Positions 9,554 to 18,897 of a stretch of 64,000 nucleotides of DNA are shown piece by piece; the stretch's first letter is position 1; the number at the start of each line of letters is the position of its first letter. Under the pieces are notes generated by a model. The model ran no database searches, had not been told where the DNA came from, and worked only from the letters and a program-made list of their open reading frames with translations. Position numbers and translations under genes: made by a program. The DNA is from G047528285 sp047528285 (GTDB lineage Bacteria; Pseudomonadota; Gammaproteobacteria; Enterobacterales; Enterobacteriaceae), in NCBI GenBank assembly GCA_047528285.1, contig CP180022.1:496001-560000 (forward strand), read 5' to 3'.

Positions 9554-11404
9554 GTGCCTAAGTACCGTTCCGCTACCACCACGCATGGTCGTAATATGGC
9601 CGGCGCACGAGCCCTATGGCGCGCCACAGGGATGACTGACGATGATTTTAGCAAACCAATTATAGCCGTGGTCAACTCCTTTACCCAGTTTGTACCAGGC
9701 CACATCCATCTACGCGATTTAGGTAAACTCGTAGCCGAAAAAATAGAAAAATCTGGTGGAGTAGCAAAGGAATTTAATACCATCGCGGTAGACGACGGCA
9801 TCGCGATGGGGCACAGCGGCATGCTATACTCTCTGCCATCACGCGAACTTATCGCAGATTCGGTAGAATACATGATCAATGCCCATTGCGCAGATGCCAT
9901 GGTATGCATTTCTAACTGCGATAAAATTACCCCAGGTATGTTAATGGCAGCACTCCGTCTAAATATACCTGTTATTTTTGTCTCCGGCGGCCCGATGGAA
10001 GCCGGTAAAACAAAACTATGGAATAATATTATTAAACTAGATCTGATAGATGCCATGATTCAGGGCGCCAATCCTGACATCTCAGACGAAGATAGCAATC
10101 AGATTGAACGTTCCGCCTGTCCGACTTGCGGATCATGTTCCGGGATGTTTACTGCTAACTCAATGAACTGCCTAACCGAGGCACTTGGTCTTTCACAGCC
10201 GGGCAACGGTTCGCTTCTAGCAACTCACGCGGATCGTAAACAACTATTTTTAAACAGTGGTGAACGTATCGTCAAATTAGCAAAACGCTACTACGAGCAA
10301 GATGATATTTACGTATTACCGCGCAGTATAGCTAGCAAAAAGGCATTTGAAAACGCTATGACTTTAGATATTGCCATGGGCGGTTCCACTAATACCGTAC
10401 TCCATCTACTCGCCGCCGCGCAAGAAGGCGAAGTGGATTTTACTATGGCAGACATTGACCGATTATCGCGTAAAGTACCGCATTTATGCAAAATTGCTCC
10501 AAGCACTCCAAAATATCATATGGAAGATCTGCACCGTGCCGGCGGCGTAATTGGAATTCTTGGCGAGCTAGACCGCAGCAGTCTACTTAATCGCAACGTA
10601 CACAATATTCTTGAACTATCACTACCAGAAACATTAGCACGCTATGATATAATGACGACTAATAACGCCGCAGTAAAAAATATGTATTCCGCAGGACCGG
10701 CAGGTATTCGAACATCCCATGCTTTTTCTCAAAATTATCGCTGGCCATCGTTGGATAACGATCGTCAAAAAGGTTGCATACGGAGACGTGAATTCGCCTA
10801 TAGCCAAGACGGTGGGCTAGCTGTACTTTACGGCAACATTGCTAAAGACGGTTGCATTGTAAAAACTGCTGGGGTAGAAAAAAGCAATATGGTGTTTCAC
10901 GGACCAGCTAAAGTATATGAAAGTCAGGAAGCCGCATCCGAGGCAATTTTGAGTGGTAAAATAATAAACGGAGACATCATTGTAATTCGATACGAAGGTC
11001 CAAAAGGTGGACCTGGGATGCAGGAAATGCTTTATCCTACTACTTTTCTCAAATCTATGGGGCTAGATAAAAACTGTGCTCTAATTACCGATGGCCGTTT
11101 TTCTGGTGGAACCTCAGGACTATCTATTGGCCATGTATCGCCGGAAGCTGCTAGAGGCGGCCTCATTGGGCTCGTACGCGACGGTGATATGATCTATATC
11201 AATATCCCTGATCGCAGTATCATGCTGCATGTAGATGACAGTAACTTGGCATCGCGCCGCAAAATTGAACTGGCGCGGAATAGGGCCGCTTGGACACCAA
11301 CTACGCGTAACCGTCAGGTATCATTTGCGCTGAAAGCCTATGGCAGTTTAGCGACAAGCGCAGATAAAGGCGCAGTACGCGATAAAACCAAACTGACAGG
11401 ATGA
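9554..11404 (+). CDS. ilvD: Dihydroxy-acid dehydratase
   Basis: Iron-sulfur enzyme that dehydrates dihydroxyisovalerate and dihydroxymethylvalerate to the 2-oxo acids. I choose the GTG at 9554: it gives VPKYRSATTTHGRN, aligned with the E. coli N-terminus, the E. coli length of 616 aa, and a GGGAG ten bases upstream. The frame stays open to an ATG at 9518, but those 12 residues have no counterpart. Cluster cysteines are visible in ISNCDKITPG and CPTCGSCSGM, and the C-terminal RYEGPKGGPGMQEM and DGRFSGGTSG motifs are intact. Spacing to ilvA is nine bases. Confidence 0.97.
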   Translation: MPKYRSATTTHGRNMAGARALWRATGMTDDDFSKPIIAVVNSFTQFVPGHIHLRDLGKLVAEKIEKSGGVAKEFNTIAVDDGIAMGHSGMLYSLPSRELIADSVEYMINAHCADAMVCISNCDKITPGMLMAALRLNIPVIFVSGGPMEAGKTKLWNNIIKLDLIDAMIQGANPDISDEDSNQIERSACPTCGSCSGMFTANSMNCLTEALGLSQPGNGSLLATHADRKQLFLNSGERIVKLAKRYYEQDDIYVLPRSIASKKAFENAMTLDIAMGGSTNTVLHLLAAAQEGEVDFTMADIDRLSRKVPHLCKIAPSTPKYHMEDLHRAGGVIGILGELDRSSLLNRNVHNILELSLPETLARYDIMTTNNAAVKNMYSAGPAGIRTSHAFSQNYRWPSLDNDRQKGCIRRREFAYSQDGGLAVLYGNIAKDGCIVKTAGVEKSNMVFHGPAKVYESQEAASEAILSGKIINGDIIVIRYEGPKGGPGMQEMLYPTTFLKSMGLDKNCALITDGRFSGGTSGLSIGHVSPEAARGGLIGLVRDGDMIYINIPDRSIMLHVDDSNLASRRKIELARNRAAWTPTTRNRQVSFALKAYGSLATSADKGAVRDKTKLTG

Positions 11405-11413
11405 TACGGGGTC

Positions 11414-12961
11414 ATGACTGAATTTCAAGAGTTTTCATCAACTACGCCCTGCCCAGCGGAATATTTGCGTGCTGCGCTGCGTGCGCCTGTATATGAAGTG
11501 GCCCAGGTTTCGCCACTACAAGTGATGAATAAAGTATCAAAACGTCTCGGTAATATCGTACTAGTGAAACGTGAAGATCGTCAACCAGTACACGGCTTTA
11601 AATTACGCGGGGCCTACGCGATGATTGCGAGCCTAAGCCAGGCGCAACGAGCCTGCGGCGTGATCACCGCCTCAGCCGGCAACCATGCCCAGGGAGTAGC
11701 GCTATCCGCTAATCGGCTCGGTATCCCGTCACTAATTGTGATGCCGATTAACACCGCTGATATCAAAGTGGACGCGGTATGTGGCTTCGGCGGTCAACCG
11801 CTGTTATTCGGCGACAATTTTGATGAAGCAAAAGTAAAAGCCATGGAGCTATCGCGTGATCGAAAGATGACCTTTATACCACCGTTCGATCATCCGGCGG
11901 TGATCGCCGGACAAGGAACGCTAGCGATGGAACTACTGCAGCAAGATGCCCATCTAGACCGTATTTTTTTGCCAGTGGGTGGTGGCGGTTTAGCGGCTGG
12001 CGTTGCCGTGTTGATAAAACACCTCATGCCACAAATCAAAGTCATCGGCGTAGAAGCGGAAGAGTCCGCATGTCTGACCGCGGCATTGATAGCCGGAAAG
12101 CCAGTAGATTTACCTAGGGTCGGTCTATTCACAGAAGGCGTAGCAGTACGGCGCATCGGTAATGAAACTTTCCGTTTATGCCGCAATTATCTTGATGATG
12201 TTCTAACCGTGGACAGCGATGCTATTTGCGCGGCAGTAAAGGATTTATTTGAGGATGTACGAGCAATTGCTGAGCCTTCCGGCGCGCTAGCTCTAGCAGG
12301 CATGAAAAAATATATCCAGCAACACAGAATTTGCAATGAACGTCTAGCGCATGTGTTATCTGGCGCCAACGTCAATTTTCATGCTCTTCGCTATATCTCC
12401 GAACGATGTGAACTTGGCGAACAGCGCGAGGCTCTAATGGCAGTAACCATTCCGGAAAGGAAGGGCAGTTTTCTAGCCTTCTGCAAACTACTTGGTGGCC
12501 GTCCTGTTACTGAATTTAACCACCGCTATAGCGGCGCCAACAACGCATGTATTTTTGTCGGCGTTAGATTAACTCGTGGACGAGAAGAGCGAGAAGAAAT
12601 ACTAGCAGAAATAGCCGCAGGCGGTTATCATGTGGTAGATCTTTCCGATGACGAAATGGCCAAATTGCATATGCGCTACATGGTTGGTGGACGTCCGTTG
12701 AAGCCGATTAATGAACGCTTGTACAGCTTTGTGTTCCCTGAATCCCCAGGAGCATTGCTAAAATTTTTGTATACACTAGGCAATCGTTGGAATATAACTC
12801 TATTTCACTATCGCAGTCACGGAACAGATTACGGACGTGTGTTGGCGGGTTTTGAATTGGTCGAATGCGATTTAGAGTTTGATCATCATCTCTCGGTTTT
12901 GGGATATGAATACCAGGATGTTACTGCCAATCCGGCGTTTCGTTTATTTTTAGCAGACTAA
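11414..12961 (+). CDS. ilvA: Threonine deaminase (threonine ammonia-lyase)
   Basis: PLP enzyme that converts threonine to 2-oxobutyrate, committing carbon to isoleucine; in E. coli it is inhibited by isoleucine. 515 residues against 514 in E. coli. The catalytic domain holds the PLP lysine in HGFKLRGAYAM (serine in E. coli at the residue now Gly), the SAGNHAQGVA and VGGGGLAAG loops. Two C-terminal ACT-like regulatory domains are complete (from about residue 330, ending FRLFLAD), so feedback control is probably retained. Last gene of the operon; a decayed ilvY on the other strand follows, as ilvY does in E. coli. Confidence 0.97.
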   Translation: MTEFQEFSSTTPCPAEYLRAALRAPVYEVAQVSPLQVMNKVSKRLGNIVLVKREDRQPVHGFKLRGAYAMIASLSQAQRACGVITASAGNHAQGVALSANRLGIPSLIVMPINTADIKVDAVCGFGGQPLLFGDNFDEAKVKAMELSRDRKMTFIPPFDHPAVIAGQGTLAMELLQQDAHLDRIFLPVGGGGLAAGVAVLIKHLMPQIKVIGVEAEESACLTAALIAGKPVDLPRVGLFTEGVAVRRIGNETFRLCRNYLDDVLTVDSDAICAAVKDLFEDVRAIAEPSGALALAGMKKYIQQHRICNERLAHVLSGANVNFHALRYISERCELGEQREALMAVTIPERKGSFLAFCKLLGGRPVTEFNHRYSGANNACIFVGVRLTRGREEREEILAEIAAGGYHVVDLSDDEMAKLHMRYMVGGRPLKPINERLYSFVFPESPGALLKFLYTLGNRWNITLFHYRSHGTDYGRVLAGFELVECDLEFDHHLSVLGYEYQDVTANPAFRLFLAD

Positions 12962-13099
12962 ACAACTCTTTCTAATAGCAATACTTTCACCACAAAAGCA
13001 TCACGATTCCTTATAAAAGTATTAACCACAAGTTTTATCTAGCCCTTGATTTCTCTTGTTAGAGCAAACATAACCACAGTTATCGGTTAAGATGCTCAG

Positions 13100-13700
13100 T
13101 AAGCAGTCAAAATGAGCCTTTTACACCGGAGAGTTCGTAAGAAAAGTGTGTAAAATCATATTTTTTCACAAGAATCGAAAGAGAGCACTGCGAAAACCCG
13201 CAGTCAAGAAACTCCGCCGCCATTGATACGCTCTCTTTCTTTCTGGAAATCCGATAACATAAAAATCAGAGGATTACTGATATGTTTGCCGAGAAATATG
13301 AATTCAATTCAAAAATCTACAAGAGCGTATTTCGGAAAAATAAAAATGATATAGATAACTAGCAAGTGAGAAAAGTCTTCATGCTATCTCGAACTAACTA
13401 AAGGAAAAACCGCACGATCAAATTAACATTGATATTTCACCGATGGATGAAAATTAATTATTATTAGAAGAATTTTCAAGATAGATAGCCACCCACCTCC
13501 TAATATTGTTCCAAAGACTCAACCTTATCAAGCACCTAGTCGACATCGACTAGTGATAAGTTTTTATTTTCACCAGCACTGTTTGCTTGTTAGATTAGCA
13601 AGATATAGATCGAGTATCAGCGACATTATGGTCATATTTGGTTCTTTTTAAGACGACAATCCCCAAGTAAAACTTTCAGTCTTAAACCTTTCCTAAAAAA
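13100..13700 (-). pseudogene. ilvY: Relic of LysR-type regulator gene ilvY
   Basis: In E. coli ilvY lies here, between ilvA and ilvC, on the opposite strand. No open frame remains. On the minus strand near 13160-13230 a segment reads VSMAAEFLDCGFSQ, resembling the VSMVALGCGVALLPE region of E. coli IlvY at both DNA and protein level. Further downstream THFSYELSGV could match TPFELGV, and near 13690 GLRLKVLL could match the N-terminal DLRDLKTFL. The order of the three fragments is right, but they lie in different frames, broken by stops. The relic is shorter than the 0.9 kb gene, so deletions are likely. The middle match is the strongest; the others are weak alone. Exact limits are approximate. 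Confidence 0.5.
13524..13570 (+). terminator. Candidate intrinsic terminator
   Basis: Outer stem CTTATCA (13524-13530) with TGATAAG (13554-13560), inner stem CTAGTCGA with TCGACTAG around a two-base loop, a five-base bulge on the left arm, then TTTTTATTTT. On the plus strand it would end transcripts running out of ilvA before the ilvC promoter. It lies 560 bases after ilvA, within the former ilvY gene, so it may have formed or been moved there after ilvY decayed. Confidence 0.5.
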
Positions 13701-13754
13701 GCATGGTGGATCATGAGATCCTCCACCAAATGCAGTAATGCATAATTTTTATTA

Positions 13755-13769
13755 TTGCAGATTTTGCAA
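13755..13769 (+). promoter_or_regulatory. Probable IlvY (LysR-type) operator of ilvC
   Basis: Perfect dyad TTGCA-GATTT-TGCAA, containing the T-N11-A pattern of LysR-type recognition sites. Its centre lies about 65 bases before the predicted ilvC start of transcription, the usual place for the main site of a LysR-type activator. In E. coli IlvY binds between ilvY and ilvC and activates ilvC when acetolactate or acetohydroxybutyrate is present. The adjacent ilvY is broken, so an IlvY protein would have to come from elsewhere, or the site is a leftover. Confidence 0.5.
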
Positions 13770-13791
13770 GATCAGGTTGATAATATATCAA

Positions 13792-13820
13792 TTCAAACAA
13801 TTATTTTCCTATTTTATAAT
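13792..13820 (+). promoter_or_regulatory. Candidate ilvC promoter
   Basis: TATAAT at 13815-13820 is a perfect -10 element; TTCAAA at 13792-13797 is a fair -35 element with a 17-base spacer. The start of transcription would be near 13827, giving a 56-base leader to ilvC. The weak -35 fits a promoter that needs an activator. Confidence 0.5.
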
Positions 13821-13882
13821 AACAACATCTTCACAGGAGAACACTTTCTAGATGCCCTAATATATGATAATGGAGTTATTAT

Positions 13883-15358
13883 ATGGCTAATTATTTTAAT
13901 ACATTAAACTTGCGCCAACAGTTGACACAATTAGGTAAATGCCGTTTCATGAACCGGGATGAGTTCTTTGATGAAGCAGGTTATTTACAAGACAAAAAAA
14001 TAGTAATTATTGGCTGTGGCGCTCAGGGGTTGAACCAAGGATTAAATATGCGCGATTCCGGATTACATATTACTTATGCCCTGCGGAAAGAAGCTATCGC
14101 CGAAAAGCGTCTTTCTTGGCGTAAAGCGACGGAAAATGGCTTTCACGTCGGCACCCTTGAAGATCTAGTGCCGAAAGCAGATTTGGTTATCAATCTGACC
14201 CCAGACAAACAACACTCCGCTGTGGTACAAGCGGTACAACCTCTTATGAAACAAGGCTCAGCGCTAGGATATTCACACGGATTTAACATTGTTGAAGTTG
14301 GTGAAAAAATTCGCAAAGATATTACCGTTATCATGGTAGCGCCTAAATGTCCGGGTACCGAAGTGCGTGAAGAATATAAGCGTGGTTTTGGTGTGCCAAC
14401 CCTTCTTGCCGTACATTCAGAAAACGATCCTCATAGCGAAGGCATTTCGCTAGCAAAGGCATGGGCTGCAGCAATTGGAGGTCATCGTGCTGGGGTACTG
14501 GAGTCCTCCTTCGTTGCCGAGGTTAAATCAGATCTAATGGGTGAGCAAACCATTTTATGCGGGATGCTACAGGCTGGCTCTCTGGTATGTTTCGATAAGA
14601 TGGTCGCTGATGGGGTCAACCCTGCTTATGCTGGAAAACTAATTCAGTTTGGCTGGGAAACCATCACAGAAGCGCTAAAACAAGGCGGGATCACCCTAAT
14701 GATGGATCGCTTATCAAATCACGCAAAATTACGTGCTTTCACTTTATCCGAGCTGCTAAAAAAAATAATGCAGCCGCTCTTTGAGAAACACATGGACAAC
14801 ATCATCACCGGGGATTTCTCCAGTGGAATGATGGCTGACTGGGCTAATAATGATATTAAACTGCTCGGATGGCGGCAAGATACCAACCGCTCATTATTTG
14901 AAAACGCACCACAGCATGATGGAAAAATCAGCGAGCAAACCTACTTTGATCACGGTGTCTTGATGATTGCAATGGTAAAAACAGGGGTAGAACTGGCATT
15001 TGAGACCATGATCCGTTCTGGAATTTTCGCTAAGTCGGCTTATTACGAATCACTACACGAATTACCACTTATTGCCAATACTCTTGCCCGCAAGCGGCTA
15101 TATGAAATGAATATGGTCATTTCCGATACGGCTGAATATGGAAATTATCTTTTTTCCAATGCAGCCGTACCGTTGTTAAAAGAATCGTTTATGGGCAACC
15201 TGAAAAGTGGAGATCTTGGGAATTCAGTCATCGATGGAAAAATTGATAATGCGCGGCTACGTGATGTCAACGAATCTATCCGACAACACCCAATAGAAAT
15301 TGTAGGGGCCAAACTGCGCAGTTATATGAAAAATATGAAACCTATCCGTACGCGCTAA
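13883..15358 (+). CDS. ilvC: Ketol-acid reductoisomerase (class II)
   Basis: NADPH-dependent isomeroreductase acting on acetolactate and acetohydroxybutyrate, the step between AHAS and IlvD. 491 residues, equal to E. coli IlvC, the long (class II) form with a duplicated C-terminal domain. Visible: the nucleotide-binding loop IIGCGAQGLNQG (from about residue 46), ALRKEAI, the catalytic VAPKCPGTEVREEYKRG, and the metal-site segment SDLMGEQTILCG. GGAG lies eight bases before the ATG. It has its own promoter and a probable LysR-type operator, as in E. coli. ppiC and rep, which follow in E. coli, are absent. Confidence 0.98.
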   Translation: MANYFNTLNLRQQLTQLGKCRFMNRDEFFDEAGYLQDKKIVIIGCGAQGLNQGLNMRDSGLHITYALRKEAIAEKRLSWRKATENGFHVGTLEDLVPKADLVINLTPDKQHSAVVQAVQPLMKQGSALGYSHGFNIVEVGEKIRKDITVIMVAPKCPGTEVREEYKRGFGVPTLLAVHSENDPHSEGISLAKAWAAAIGGHRAGVLESSFVAEVKSDLMGEQTILCGMLQAGSLVCFDKMVADGVNPAYAGKLIQFGWETITEALKQGGITLMMDRLSNHAKLRAFTLSELLKKIMQPLFEKHMDNIITGDFSSGMMADWANNDIKLLGWRQDTNRSLFENAPQHDGKISEQTYFDHGVLMIAMVKTGVELAFETMIRSGIFAKSAYYESLHELPLIANTLARKRLYEMNMVISDTAEYGNYLFSNAAVPLLKESFMGNLKSGDLGNSVIDGKIDNARLRDVNESIRQHPIEIVGAKLRSYMKNMKPIRTR

Positions 15359-16850
15359 CTCAACTGAGTAAGACCGCTGTTATTCTCAATAACGTACAAA
15401 AAAAATAGGGTCAAAAAACAACAACACAAAAATTTTTCTCGAATCGCCACAAAACACTAGATCTCATATAGATCCCTACTCTTATAGAAATCGATACTCT
15501 TTTTTTGAAATGAAGTACATACAAACACAACACCTAGTTAATAGCTACTCTCTATTATGAGAACCGGATTTTATCACACCACGTAAAATTTTCATTTATC
15601 TCTCAGTTCCTCGTCTTCCATCCGATACCGCCTCTCTCGGAGAGACGGTATTCTTACTTCTGCTTAAAAAACTGCTATCTTTCAGCAGTAAAAGAAAATT
15701 ATGTTTGTAATTAGAAATAATTGAAAAGCTCAATGCTTTAAGAAAATTCTTGTCTTTTTACTACCACAGCTCGGTAAAATCTTTTATAGTGATTTTTTTA
15801 GTAATAAAAATTTATCTAACTCATTTTTATATTTCTAATACAATTAAAAGTAAAGTTCACACTCGAAGTGTGCATTATATGATAACTAGAAATACTGATT
15901 TTCTATGTGTTTTTATTGAAAAGAACTCACAATTTATCTAAATTTTCTTTTGTCAAGATCGATCATATTCCTCCACGAGGAATATCATTCTTTATTCTTG
16001 ATTGGAATAAAAAAAAAGAAATAATTCATAGGTAAAAACGACAATAACGAAGAACAGATAATAATTTCAGCAACAGAAGACGACTGAGAAATTTATACCT
16101 CCATATTATGATCATTTCATTCTCAAAGAGAAATAATATCAAAAGTCAATCCAACTTTACTATTTTTGTCGGGGGAAGAGGGAGAAAAAGAAAACCATAT
16201 TTATCTAGATAGAAGTAAAAAACTTATCGTATGGCCATCTATATTTATATTAATAAATACCAAAAGGTAGCGTTTATGATCTATAAAATCAGTTTTTCTG
16301 ATATGCATCGATCTTTATTTTGTTGGTTCAGTATTATTTAATACTTTTATTGCACTATAGCTTGTTCTCTATCGAAAAAACTTAACCAAAACATACACAG
16401 AAAATTCTTAGAAAAATGGCACTTGAAGAATAAAGATCTCGATGCCGGAATGACGCAACACAGAGTGCTTGACAAGATCCTAATTAATACTGTTTCCTTT
16501 CTGTAAAGGAAGAAATCTAACGCGAAAATTATTATCTACTATGGGAAAGACACTTTGGTCCTATATGTGACATATAGGACATTTTACACTTTAAACCGCG
16601 TTAACAAAAACACGATATTTTAACATAACTAATAGATTGACCTGTTTTTAAAGTTCTATTCGACTTCAAAATGTATATAATAATCGAAAATATCTCGCAA
16701 ATATAGCAAGAATAACTTGTGTTCACATACCAACATCAAGCATTTTTCTCATACACCATGTTACATTATTAATGATAGATAACCATCAATAACCATAAAT
16801 TAACATATCATCTGGATGAATAAATCCGCATTTATTTTTCAAATAAATGA
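15359..16850. other. Non-coding stretch between ilvC and tRNA-Ser
   Basis: About 1.5 kb without a gene I can support. It contains several hairpins: 15625-15651 (listed as a possible ilvC terminator), 15965-15985 (ATATTCCTC/GAGGAATAT, three-base loop), 16494-16511 (TTCCTTT/AAAGGAA) and 16558-16580 (GTCCTATATGT/ACATATAGGAC around a single G). An open frame at 15750-15941 looks random. Confidence 0.6.
15625..15651 (+). terminator. Possible ilvC terminator hairpin
   Basis: ATACCGCCTCTC and GAGAGACGGTAT form a 12-base stem with one mismatch and a three-base loop. The following bases (TCTTACTTCTGCTT) are pyrimidine-rich but not a true T-run. It lies 270 bases after the ilvC stop, so the assignment is tentative. 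Confidence 0.35.
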
Positions 16851-16937
16851 CGGTGAGGGAGGGATTCGAACCCTCGATGCACTTTCGCGTATACACACTT
16901 TCCAGGCGTGCTCCTTAAACCACTCGGACACCTCACC
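16851..16937 (-). tRNA. tRNA-Ser(GGA)
   Basis: 87 bases on the minus strand, nearly identical to the E. coli tRNA-Ser with anticodon GGA: acceptor GGTGAGG/CCTCACC, D-loop GAGTGGTTTAAGGAGC, anticodon loop CTGGAAA (anticodon complement at 16901-16903), long serine-type variable arm with a GAAA loop, and T-loop GGTTCGAATCC. The variable arm stem is weaker than in E. coli. The genomic 3' end reads G then TCA, so CCA is not encoded and must be added by the CCA-adding enzyme. It reads UCC and UCU codons. Confidence 0.97.
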
Positions 16938-18897
16938 AAATATCTTTATTAATTGATTAAAAGAACTATATTTGATTTTATGGATTAAACAATTTATGGT
17001 TAAATATAATGTTAAATAAATCATCAGAAACAAAGATAGCACTTTCTGTAGCAGATTCTGATTTTAAAAAATTCAACCAACATAGCAATAAATACCTCTG
17101 AATGCAGAGATACTATGTGGCATTTACAGTTTATATAGATCAAAAATATACTAAAGCGAAGGTTTGATGGAATACCCTGAGCTAAATTTATCATATCCTC
17201 TCTGAAAATCAAAGATTGATAATGGTTTTATCTGCGCATAAAGCATCACTATTTATTACATATTTTGAACGAAAACTCATATATACTATATTAGTCATTA
17301 CCCAACTATGCAAATTTAGCTCAGTATTTTACATAATAAAATGCAGAGCCCGTTTATAACAATTTTATTGAACCAATATCGACTCATCTTCTTAAGTAAA
17401 AAACACATCCAGAAAATGACCGGGATGATTTGAATTTACATATTATTGATTTGCATCAAAAATAAAAATTTATTCAAATAAAATTTGAAGTTTGTTCTAA
17501 TATTATTAGATCGTCATTGGCGCTTCTACTTGACAATCATATTTACATAAACCAAGGTAACAAAATCAAAAGGAAGTGTTGCAAAACAGAATAGGTAGTC
17601 GATTAAAGCTACTCACAGCCACCAGTGATACATCCCCATACCTTTTGGTAGATTCTTTATTACTATCAATAATCTCTAGCAGATTTTTTGCTACACAATT
17701 AAGTGAGAATTAGTTCTTACAGCAAAATCAGTAGCTTGTTGCTTTTCTGAGGAAGAAAAGCATCACGATGGTGGCCAACATGGTATCGTTAGCGTATTCT
17801 TATTCCGACGATTGCCTGTTTTTCGGTGTATCTGGATGATCTCTAATACAGAAAAAACTATGCGGGAATCTATTATTGATTGATAAATCAGTACAAATAA
17901 CTTCATTCGGCGCGCGCTCTCTCTTTTCTGTCAGATTTCTCTCAACGCCATATGCTGTGTTTATCGAAATACGTTCTATCAACTGCTTTTCAGTCTCTCT
18001 TCACAAGAGACTTTAAATCAATTTTTATCACACCTTAGTAGCGATTTTATCCATAAGATAACATTTATATGCAGATATTTATCATCTTTTTTCACTTGTT
18101 GATTATCGAATAATTTTAACATCAGCAGTAACACACCGATCAGTTTAAAAAAAGAATCAACAAATTTCACATCGGTGACAAAATTTTTATCCATAAGATT
18201 TCTGAAAATTCAGTTGTTTTTATCAGGAATACAATTTCACGAAAATTTTAGTAACATTAAAAAAACCTTTTTTGATATTTGACATCCACGTAAAATATCT
18301 TTCTATATATTCGATCAATTAAAATTTAATAGAACACAAGTTCGATCTAAATAAAGATAAAAAAAGAATACAGCATAGATACTCTATTTAAATATATACA
18401 TTAAAATCATAATTAAGTTGTATAGTTATATCAAACATCAGTACATCCATCCGTTTGCACCAACACAGATCATTTTTAGTATTAAACAGCAACGTTATCA
18501 ATCAAAACCAACCTCTGAAAAAGAGAAATTACCTGGAAACTCGTCACAGCATTAATAAAAAAGCTACTTTATAACTTATAATTAATCTCATTGCCTGAGT
18601 TTTTCAGGCGATAAGATTTATCTCAATGTATTATTTACCAATTTTACTCCCTATAAATAAGTTTAAATCGTACTAAAAATAATAGTAGTAGGTATCACGA
18701 TAAATATATAGATTCTTATGGTAAAAACGATGGTAAGACTAAAAAATATCCCTTAAAATAGGTGATTTAGCATGATAACAGATCAGATTCCTACAAACAT
18801 ATTGACAGAAAAAGATAAATATCCTTGGAAATGCGATTTTTACTCTTTTCCCCGCCGTCATATATCGGACAACACTTTGATCTCTGCGCTGAATAAC
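16938..18897. other. Non-coding stretch between tRNA-Ser and pgm
   Basis: Nearly 2 kb without a recognisable gene. One hairpin with nine-base arms (TGCTTTTCT/AGAAAAGCA) lies at 17740-17762, and a weaker one (GCCTGA/TCAGGC) near 18592-18609. The 60-codon frame at 17800-17982 on the minus strand has a somewhat less AT-biased composition but no similarity I recognise. Confidence 0.6.

Noticed and set aside
13178..13240. Known riboswitch class at the nested stems
   Set aside because: No match to conserved cores of FMN, TPP, lysine, cobalamin, glycine or SAM riboswitches that I could recall; the segment overlaps the ilvY relic.
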